A stretch of DNA of 32,257 nt from Nitrospina sp. LS_NOB (GTDB lineage: Bacteria > Nitrospinota > Nitrospinia > Nitrospinales > VA-1): positions 1 through 32,257 of the forward strand of contig LFLA01000017.1 of NCBI GenBank assembly GCA_001542995.1. The letters are read 5' to 3'. Made by a program: the position numbers and the translations under genes. Below are positions 26,214 through 32,257 of the stretch, piece after piece. How positions within the stretch are numbered: the first letter of the stretch is position 1; every line of letters starts with the position of its first letter. Under the pieces are notes generated by a model that saw nothing but the letters and a program-made list of their open reading frames with translations, was not told the DNA's origin and ran no database searches.

Positions 26214-26311
26214 CGGAGTGCCTCCGCTGGCAACTAGCAATATTTCTATCCTACGGACATACGTTCTCTCGGCCCAACGGATCATTGCTCATTGGCCCCA
26301 CGCCAAGTGGG
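26214..26311. repeat. Intergenic copy of the addA palindromic element
   Basis: 98 bp beginning CGGAG-TGC-CTCCG and ending CCAC-GCCAA-GTGG. The same two stems bound each 99-bp unit in addA, here with different loop bases. CAACT/GCAA near the 5' end and TTGCTCATTG near the 3' end are shared, while the middle has diverged. It lies between ahcY and the spoVG-like gene, about 45 bases upstream of the ahcY start, and may affect the ahcY leader. Confidence 0.75.
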
Positions 26312-26487
26312 GATACGATAGTTTGAGTAACTGGGATGGAATCTGGGAAGTACGCAGGTTATTTCCATCCTACAATTTCGGCAATCGATTCTATAAGTTT
26401 AGCAGATTATACGCGGACGTCAATCCAAGCTTGTTTTACATGTACACATACAACTTTTGCTTCAAAAAGGCTGCCTTCTTTTCATAG

Positions 26488-26754
26488 ATGAACATTACTG
26501 CCGTTAAAATTTATCCCTTTGATTCCGGTGAACCAGATTCCTCTTTGCGGGCCTATGCCGATGTCACCCTGGATGAAGAGATTTTGTTGAAAGGGTTTCG
26601 CGTTTTCGCTTCTAAAAACGGCGGATTATTTGTCGGCTTCCCCTCCAAAAAAGGTAAGGATGGAAAATTTTATGACACGGTTGAATTCAAGTCTGAAACT
26701 CTACAATCGAACCTCCGGTCAGCGATTCTCGAAGCATACAAAGTTTATTCCTGA
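26488..26754 (+). CDS. spoVG: SpoVG-family regulatory protein
   Basis: 88-residue protein of the SpoVG family, small nucleic-acid-binding regulators first known from sporulation and septation in Gram-positives but widespread elsewhere. Matches are the first strand ITAVKIYPF, the LRAYADVTLDEEILLKGFRV core, the signature GGLFVGFPSKKGKDGKFYDTV, and a C-terminal helix SNLRSAILEAYKVY, which replaces the basic helix of the Bacillus protein. No strong ribosome site is seen before the ATG; GGATGGAA/TTCCATCC at 26334 and 26363 form an inverted repeat in its leader region. It ends two bases before the stop of the converging sigma-54 activator. Confidence 0.85.
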   Translation: MNITAVKIYPFDSGEPDSSLRAYADVTLDEEILLKGFRVFASKNGGLFVGFPSKKGKDGKFYDTVEFKSETLQSNLRSAILEAYKVYS

Positions 26755-26756
26755 TA

Positions 26757-29552
26757 TCAGTTGGATGATATCTTTACCGTTTTATAAAGAAAGTTCTTAA
26801 AGCTGATGAATTTTTTCCTTTCGTCAGATTCCAGATGCGAACGGGTTTTGCATGCACGTAGTTTCACTGCGAGGCCTGGCAGATTGGTTTGATACCTGCT
26901 TTTTGCCACCAGTATCAGCGACCTCACCGTGTCCCGAGTCAAAAGATTGGCTTTAAAAGGCTGATGGATATCCGTCCAGAAATTGGCTTCTCCCGTCTCG
27001 AATTGATTCAACAGGGTATCGATAAAACTCGGGGTGCCTGGCGTTTCTGAAACGGACGGTCGGCATGCCGACATGATTTCGTCTTTAGTGATCGTAGCTC
27101 CCTTACGGAACAGCATGGCTCGCAGCAGGATGTTTTTCAGCTCCCGAACATTTCCCCGATAAGGATGTTGTTTGAGATATTCAACCGCCGCTGGTTCCAA
27201 TTGCGGCGGGGTAGGGTCGTGGCCTTCCTTTTTATAGGAGTTGAAGAGGATGCCGAGAAAATGCGTGGCGAGGTCTTCAATATCTTCTTCTCTTTCATTC
27301 AACCGTGGTATCTGGAAGCTCAAGGCATTGAGGCGGTGGTACAGGTCTTCCCGGAACCGTCCTTCCTGAATTTCTTTGAGCAGGTCTTTATTGGTTGCGG
27401 CAATCAAAAATATTTTGGAAATACGAGGCTGGTTTTCACCCAGTCGCATGAACACTCCGGTGTCGAGAAAGCGCAATAACTGCACCTGGGTTTTTGGGTC
27501 GGCGTCCCCGATCTCATCGAGAAAAACCACTCCGCCATGGGCTTCTTCCAGAATACCCTGGCGGTTGAACTCGGCTCCCGTGAAAGCACCTTTCTTATGC
27601 CCAAACAATTCACTATAGGTCAGTTCGCCACTGTAGGCGGCAATATTGGTTTTTCTTAAAGGGAGTTTGAAATGGGCTCCCTTTTCTTTTTGGAACATAT
27701 CATTGAGATGGGAATAGATATTGTTGAAAAAGAATTCTTTGCCTGTGCCGGTTTGCCCTTGAATGAGAAGGCTTGGCAATCCCGTCATGACCTCGCGTTG
27801 TTGATTGCCCTCCCAATTGAGCATGCGGTTGCAAATGGATTCCACAACGGTCTGGATCTGGTTGACCAGTGAATGGACGTTTTGGCTTTTTCCGATCACG
27901 TTGCCGAAGTGGTAGGAAGAAACCTTGGGGTCGCGGTACTCAATATCTTTTTTAAGTTGTAACAGTTCGCGTTTCAGTGTTTCAATCTGCTGGAGATTGT
28001 TCACCTTCTGGCTGATCAGGCTGGCGATAATTTGCAGGATTCTTTGATGCTCCTGGGTGAAGAAATATTTTCGAAAGCTATCCTGGTTGATCACCCCGAG
28101 AACATGACTGCCTTGAATGATGGGGACGGCCAGTTCAGATTGAATTTGCCCGGAAAGGTTTTTGTAAAAACCCTTTTTTTCATCTTTGACGCTGGCAATT
28201 AAAGCCGGCCTGGCGGTATGGGCCACATAACCGTTCAGTGATCTCTGCTGGGCAGGGAGTTCCTCGCCACCTACAGCCATAAGTGGAATTTTGCTTTTCA
28301 TCCAGCTACGGGATTTTGCTCCCACGAGGTTCCCCTCTTCATCCTCAATGATGAGCCAGGGTTTGCCATCAATAATTTTGTAAATGGAAATGGTTCCCGA
28401 ATCGGCACCGATCAATTCAGAAGTTTTTGCCAGAATCTTATCGAGGAAGGATGTTAAATCGTCATCGGCGTCGGACAGCAGCTCTTCGATTTCGCTGAGC
28501 ACCTCGATTTCAATGTGCTCCGGGTTTTCCTCGAGAATGAGTTTCTCCACCATTGCCGCGTGATTTTCCAAAAGCGGTTTTTCAAAACTGGTGAATTTAT
28601 GCAAGGCATTGGTATAATAATTCACCACGCAAATCAACTGCCCGGTTTTTGCGTTGAACTTTGAGACTTGATAAAGCGAGACGAGATCAATTTTCCGGGC
28701 CACCGCTTTTCGGCTGAAGCTTTCTTCCATGACATCTTCGATGTAGACGGCCTTTTGCTCGGGGTCTTTGGCAATGAGGCCTTTGTGGTCGTCATGAATG
28801 ACAATGCGGTTTATCAGGTTTTCCTTGTGGAGATTGATATGATCGTGGTCGTTATAAATCAGCGCGTCTTCTTTGTTCTTAGAAAAAGCTGCGAGAATTT
28901 CGACCCGGTTGCTCAGCTCCGGGGATTTGAGATTCTGAATGGAAGAGGGCACCCACACCGAAGCCAGAGCCAGTTTATCGATCAGTTGCACGGCCGAACG
29001 CATCATCATCCATGCCGCCTCTTTTTTTCGCGCCAGATCAAGGTGACGGGAGAAGGACAGCTTCTGGTGGAACCGCTTGGCGCGGTCGATGGTGCCGCTG
29101 GCATCGCTAAGAAAATCGACAATCTCCTTTCTCTGTTCTTGATTCAGGAACTCGCCCGTCTTTCCCCAATCCAGGCTGATGGTGCCGATGGGTCGGAACT
29201 GGTGGGTGATGGGGAACACGGCTGTTGCCTTAATGCCGGCTAACTTTTCAAACGGATTCTGCCGTTTGGCGAATTTGTCCGGCTCGTCCCAGGAGAACAC
29301 CACCTCGTTGTTCAAGAAAGATTGTGAAATGATCGAAGCCTCGGGCGAGACAAATTTGGTGATGGGTTGTGGTTTGTTCTGGTCAGTCACATACTGGCAA
29401 ATCAGCATGCCTTCGTATAAGTCCTCAAGATAGATCCGCACCATTTTGCAATCATAGAGTTTCTTCAACCGGGTGGCGATATGGTGAAGAATCTCGGACA
29501 GACTTTCCTTGCCGTAGCGGGAGATTAGATTTTTTGAGGTATTCGGCGTCAT
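26757..29552 (-). CDS. Sigma-54 activator with multiple GAF domains
   Basis: 931-residue enhancer-binding protein. The N-terminal ~530 residues look like three GAF-type sensor domains (near 15-150, 185-345 and 365-515), followed by a short coiled coil (LQQIETLKRELLQLKKDIE). The AAA+ domain has Walker A GQTGTGKE (~600), a GAFTGA loop at 655-660 that contacts sigma-54, Walker B GGVVFLDEIGD, the sensor segment LIAATNKDL and RFREDLYHRL. All are intact, so it should activate sigma-54 promoters. The C-terminus lacks the usual Fis-type helix-turn-helix. It has instead ~110 residues with LTRDTVRSLILVAKSRYQTN and LPGLAVKLR, possibly a divergent DNA-binding or regulatory domain. I found no good -24/-12 promoter nearby, so its targets are probably elsewhere. 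Confidence 0.88.
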   Translation of the reverse strand: MTPNTSKNLISRYGKESLSEILHHIATRLKKLYDCKMVRIYLEDLYEGMLICQYVTDQNKPQPITKFVSPEASIISQSFLNNEVVFSWDEPDKFAKRQNPFEKLAGIKATAVFPITHQFRPIGTISLDWGKTGEFLNQEQRKEIVDFLSDASGTIDRAKRFHQKLSFSRHLDLARKKEAAWMMMRSAVQLIDKLALASVWVPSSIQNLKSPELSNRVEILAAFSKNKEDALIYNDHDHINLHKENLINRIVIHDDHKGLIAKDPEQKAVYIEDVMEESFSRKAVARKIDLVSLYQVSKFNAKTGQLICVVNYYTNALHKFTSFEKPLLENHAAMVEKLILEENPEHIEIEVLSEIEELLSDADDDLTSFLDKILAKTSELIGADSGTISIYKIIDGKPWLIIEDEEGNLVGAKSRSWMKSKIPLMAVGGEELPAQQRSLNGYVAHTARPALIASVKDEKKGFYKNLSGQIQSELAVPIIQGSHVLGVINQDSFRKYFFTQEHQRILQIIASLISQKVNNLQQIETLKRELLQLKKDIEYRDPKVSSYHFGNVIGKSQNVHSLVNQIQTVVESICNRMLNWEGNQQREVMTGLPSLLIQGQTGTGKEFFFNNIYSHLNDMFQKEKGAHFKLPLRKTNIAAYSGELTYSELFGHKKGAFTGAEFNRQGILEEAHGGVVFLDEIGDADPKTQVQLLRFLDTGVFMRLGENQPRISKIFLIAATNKDLLKEIQEGRFREDLYHRLNALSFQIPRLNEREEDIEDLATHFLGILFNSYKKEGHDPTPPQLEPAAVEYLKQHPYRGNVRELKNILLRAMLFRKGATITKDEIMSACRPSVSETPGTPSFIDTLLNQFETGEANFWTDIHQPFKANLLTRDTVRSLILVAKSRYQTNLPGLAVKLRACKTRSHLESDERKKFISFKNFLYKTVKISSN

Positions 29553-29652
29553 AAGAATCCATCAATTGAGTAATAAAAATACATAGTCAGCCAATAAGTA
29601 TAGAATATTTATAGGATTATGAGAAGTTTTTTTAACCTATAGATGAACACTG

Positions 29653-29675
29653 ATATACCCCTCGCGGGGGTATAT
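29653..29675. promoter_or_regulatory. Perfect ATATACCCC palindrome, candidate operator
   Basis: ATATACCCC and GGGGTATAT flank TCGCG, and an outer AACCTA (29634) / TAGGTT (29680) pair extends the symmetry. It lies between the sigma-54 activator and the divergent zinc-ribbon gene. The ACCCC/GGGGT half-sites resemble operators of CsoR/CstR-family repressors, but no such regulator is in the window; it could also be a simple hairpin. Confidence 0.45.
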
Positions 29676-29771
29676 GTGCTAGGTTATGACGATATTGGCA
29701 CCCCATGAAACCCAGCGTATTATCCCATTACCCGAAAATAGTTTTTTGAAGTGCTTGCTAAAAGATAACTG

Positions 29772-30632
29772 ATGTCCTCTCAAATAGATTGCCCAAATCC
29801 GGATTGCGGAAACAAGAAAAATCTTTCATTCAAGGATTGCCCTACCTGTAAAACTTTCTGGTGGTTTCCAAATGTAGAGAAATCTAACCAAAAAGAAGAG
29901 TTGGAGGCATTGGATAAAAATTATCAGAGGGCCGTAATAGAGGCTTGCAAAAAGGGTCATGAATCTCAGCTAAATGGCTTTCAAAATGCACTGAAGGAGT
30001 CTTATGTTGTCGTCAATATGAAGGAGGAGGAATTATTAGAATTTTTGAACGATGATAACAGACAATACAAAAGTCACTTTATGCTGGTAAAGGAGGGAAT
30101 ACGGTCACCTTATTCCCTGCCTGCGGAGGAACAAAGAGCAACAGTGGAAGCCAAATTATTTGGACACTATGCTTCGGAAATAAGATATGGTGCATTAACT
30201 TTAGATGGATTTGGACTTGAGTCCTATGGAAATGTGGCCGTAAATCTAAAAAGCAAGTTATTGCAAGATTGCACGTCATTTTTTGTGGAAAACTCGCTCA
30301 TTTTTATGGAAAAGTATAAAATAGAAGTACTGAAGCCGCTTCCAAAGGGTCTCAGTTCAAGTTGGGGAAATCGTGCTAAGCTTTCAGTTGCCAAAGTGTT
30401 CAATCCGCAAAAAAGTCCACCACAGACTGGAGATTTTGCTAAACTATTACTTAATTCCACAGGTAATAAAAATAAAGATGAATTTATTGAGGCCCATATT
30501 TATGGTGGGTTTACCAATGCGAATTTTGAATTCGTCAGATGGCAGGGAAAAGGCTCTAAAGTTAGTGTAGCGCGAGGCAAGAAGTTCGAGTTTTTACTGA
30601 AACGCAAGAACATAGATTGGGATAATTTATAA
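29772..30632 (+). CDS. Zinc-ribbon protein of unknown function
   Basis: 286 residues. The N-terminus carries a probable zinc ribbon with Cys7, 12, 23 and 26 (CPNPDC, then CPTC), followed by a charged helical segment and a ~150-residue C-terminal domain. Two segments stand out: ESYGNVAVNLKSKLLQDCTS and FIEAHIYGGF (Glu237-Gly245). Their order and spacing loosely recall ADP-ribosyltransferase-like domains, in which a YG-strand is followed later by an E-A/Q-x-H/Y-G strand, but I cannot claim that family. Coding sequence is AT-rich compared with the rest of the window, suggesting acquisition. The stop overlaps the next start as TAATG, so the two are translationally coupled. No ribosome site is obvious before the ATG. 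Confidence 0.75.
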   Translation: MSSQIDCPNPDCGNKKNLSFKDCPTCKTFWWFPNVEKSNQKEELEALDKNYQRAVIEACKKGHESQLNGFQNALKESYVVVNMKEEELLEFLNDDNRQYKSHFMLVKEGIRSPYSLPAEEQRATVEAKLFGHYASEIRYGALTLDGFGLESYGNVAVNLKSKLLQDCTSFFVENSLIFMEKYKIEVLKPLPKGLSSSWGNRAKLSVAKVFNPQKSPPQTGDFAKLLLNSTGNKNKDEFIEAHIYGGFTNANFEFVRWQGKGSKVSVARGKKFEFLLKRKNIDWDNL

Positions 30633-32257
30633 TGCAGGAAGTGTTGGTTTTTGGACAATTAGGTAAAGCAGTCTTTCAAAAAAATGAGGATTTTTTCCTT
30701 CTTGATTTGGAACGGCCTGATGTGGAAACAATCCGGCAGGGTGACATATCTTTTTTGCTTGATTCAGGGGCTGAAAATAGGACCAAAGCCTATCCCAAAT
30801 GGGATGTTGAGGTCTTAAGAAAAGACCTTGAGGAAATAGGAAAAGGACATGACGCTCTAGAAATGGTTTTTGATTGTTTCGATCCTGAGTTTGACGAGGA
30901 AACTCTTCTTTCCTGCGCAGAGGCAGCTGAAGAGTTATTGACTGACGAAGAAGTAGTTGGTTTTGTGACGAAACGAATGTTTTCTCGTCCTTTACCCAAT
31001 AAGGCAAGCCGTTCTTTCCCTGAAAAGATCATTAGGGAAAAGAAACTTCCAAATCTAGGAGGCTTTCTTTCTTTGGTTTTTGGTCATCAAGAGGCCATTG
31101 ATTCGATTTGGATTGCCTGGGAAACAGTTGCAAATCAAAATTTTACCGACATTCATTTGGCTTATAAAACGCAAAATGCTTTTATTGAAGTGGGTGTATT
31201 CGCGCTTGCCGTTCGAGCGTTATATTCTATGGATCAAAGCAAGTTGGGGTTGTTGCCAATAGAATATTTTGAAAACTCACACTTGGAATTTGTTCCCAAT
31301 CTGCAAACAATTTTAACAGAATTACATGCTGAGATTAAAAAACATCTTCCAAGAGAGAAACCTCTGGAGTTTGTCTCCGATAGTAATTTGCTTGACCCTG
31401 TTTTATCAGAAAGTTCCAGAAAGCCTAAAAAGGGGAGAAAAATTGTTCATTTTGATTCAGCTAGAATTTCAGACCTGAAGAGCAGAGTTATTCAATCCTA
31501 TTTCCAAGGAAAAATAAGTGTAGCAGAGAAACTTCAAAGAGAACTTTGCGATTATCAAGTGGACAGTCCTAAATACTTATGTATGAGCCTTTGTGATATT
31601 GCAAACCAAATTGGCAAGAAGGTTGGTTTGTCGGAAATAGCTATTGAGATTTATGAGCTAGCGGTAAGGAAAAATAAAACTGATCTAGTTCCCTGGACAG
31701 GCATGGCGGAGGTGTACAAGGCCATGCGGCAGTATGATATGGCTTTGGAAAAGTATGGGAAGGCTCAGGAGCTTGATCCCGCAAATGTGATTACGTGGAA
31801 TGGTATGGCAGAGGTGTTCAAATCCATGCGGCAGTATGATACGGCGTTGGAAAAGTATGGGAAGGCTCAGGAGCTTGATCCCGCAAATGTGATTACGTGG
31901 AATGGAATGGCAGAGGTGTTCAAGGCCATGCGGCAGTATGATATGGCTTTGGAAAAGTATGAGAAGGCTCAGGAGCTTGATCCATCCGATGTGATTACGT
32001 GGAATGGTATGGCGGAGGTGTACAAGGCCATGCGGCAGTATGATATGGCTTTGGAAAAGTATGAGAAGGCTCAGGAGCTTGATCCCGCAAATGTGATTAC
32101 GTGGAATGGTATGGCAGAGGTGTTCAAATCCATGCGGCAGTATGATACGGCGTTGGAAAAGTATGAAAAGGCTCAGGAGCTTGATCCCGCAAATGTGATT
32201 GCGTGGAGTGGCATGGCGGAGGTGTATAAGGCCATGCGGCAGTATGATATGGCTTTG
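30632..32257 (+). CDS. TPR-repeat protein with unknown N-terminal region, 3' end outside window
   Basis: Open for 542 codons to the window edge. The start ATG shares one base with the preceding stop. The first ~350 residues (QEVLVFGQLGKAVF, then an acidic helical region with DCFDPEFDEETLLSCAEAAE) match no family I know. A lysine-rich linker (SSRKPKKGRK) precedes the second half. From about residue 355 there are at least six 34-residue tetratricopeptide repeats, consensus MAEVYKAMRQYDMALEKYGK plus AQELDPANVITWNG. TPRs act as protein-binding scaffolds. Coupling to the zinc-ribbon gene suggests the two products work together. No signal peptide is seen, so a cytoplasmic location is likely. Confidence 0.85.
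   Translation, partial: MQEVLVFGQLGKAVFQKNEDFFLLDLERPDVETIRQGDISFLLDSGAENRTKAYPKWDVEVLRKDLEEIGKGHDALEMVFDCFDPEFDEETLLSCAEAAEELLTDEEVVGFVTKRMFSRPLPNKASRSFPEKIIREKKLPNLGGFLSLVFGHQEAIDSIWIAWETVANQNFTDIHLAYKTQNAFIEVGVFALAVRALYSMDQSKLGLLPIEYFENSHLEFVPNLQTILTELHAEIKKHLPREKPLEFVSDSNLLDPVLSESSRKPKKGRKIVHFDSARISDLKSRVIQSYFQGKISVAEKLQRELCDYQVDSPKYLCMSLCDIANQIGKKVGLSEIAIEIYELAVRKNKTDLVPWTGMAEVYKAMRQYDMALEKYGKAQELDPANVITWNGMAEVFKSMRQYDTALEKYGKAQELDPANVITWNGMAEVFKAMRQYDMALEKYEKAQELDPSDVITWNGMAEVYKAMRQYDMALEKYEKAQELDPANVITWNGMAEVFKSMRQYDTALEKYEKAQELDPANVIAWSGMAEVYKAMRQYDMAL
31694..32257 (+). repeat. Near-identical 102-bp TPR-coding repeats
   Basis: Six units with the MAEV methionine codon at 31703, 31805, 31907, 32009, 32111 and 32213, exactly 102 bp apart; the sixth is cut by the window end. 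Variant pairs (YKAM/DMAL, then FKSM/DTAL) recur in units 1-2 and 4-5, indicating that a three-unit, 306-bp block was duplicated recently. Confidence 0.92.

Noticed and set aside
26170-26260. SAH riboswitch upstream of ahcY
   Set aside because: The GC-rich hairpins belong to the dispersed element that also lies inside addA, and I could not find the conserved SAH aptamer core.
29690-29715. Sigma-54 promoter (TTGGCAC) before the zinc-ribbon gene
   Set aside because: The GG element is present but no GC follows at the required -12 spacing.

Overview
The window looks like a Gram-negative bacterial chromosome segment of moderate GC. The evidence is a YadA-type outer-membrane anchor, an MsbA-like exporter, a signal-peptide-bearing pitrilysin and a sigma-54 activator. 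The mix of a universal stress protein fused to protochlorophyllide-reductase-type modules, an OleA/OleB pair, a molybdopterin cluster and many dispersed palindromic repeats would suit an environmental lineage such as Nitrospinota or a deltaproteobacterium-like group. That placement is a guess; no rRNA or marker gene is present. Non-ATG starts are common (TTG or GTG for about six genes).

Layout. 1-1047: 3' part of a trimeric autotransporter with a G12 tract inside its signal-peptide coding region and twelve 18-residue stalk repeats. 1048-1582: gene-free composite of dispersed repeats. 1583-7944 (minus): an AddB-like nuclease followed by an AddA-like helicase-nuclease; three tandem copies of a 99-bp palindromic element lie in frame inside the helicase gene. 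7945-8610: gene-free, with a miniature inverted-repeat element, a hairpin and other repeats. 8611-9940 (minus): moaC-moaD-moaE. 10045-10209: a miniature element with 14-bp terminal inverted repeats and a 9-bp target duplication. 10211-11502: a VOC-fold protein divergent from an EamA-type transporter.

11632-16832 (plus): pitrilysin-type M16 protease, ABC1/UbiB-type kinase, YaiI/DUF188 protein and a small Cys-rich protein whose start region is tandemly duplicated. 17009-18409 (minus): a class II aldolase-type protein. 19009-20982 (plus): two USP domains, a zinc ribbon and three PCP-reductase-type modules, with a good promoter and terminator. 21105-24791 (plus): msbA-like ABC exporter, oleA and oleB, tightly packed. 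24868-26169 (minus): ahcY, sharing a bidirectional terminator with oleB. 26488-29552: spoVG-like gene convergent with a sigma-54 activator that has multiple GAF domains. 29772-32257: an AT-rich two-gene unit, a zinc-ribbon protein of unknown function overlapping by one base a protein ending in near-identical TPR repeats that runs off the window.

The most interesting signals are: (a) a mobile palindromic repeat that is intergenic at 26214 and in frame inside addA; (b) a MITE-like family with a clear target-site duplication; (c) a candidate phase-variable adhesin; (d) the USP/PCP-reductase fusion; (e) oleAB behind an exporter without oleCD; and (f) the unknown zinc-ribbon/TPR pair.
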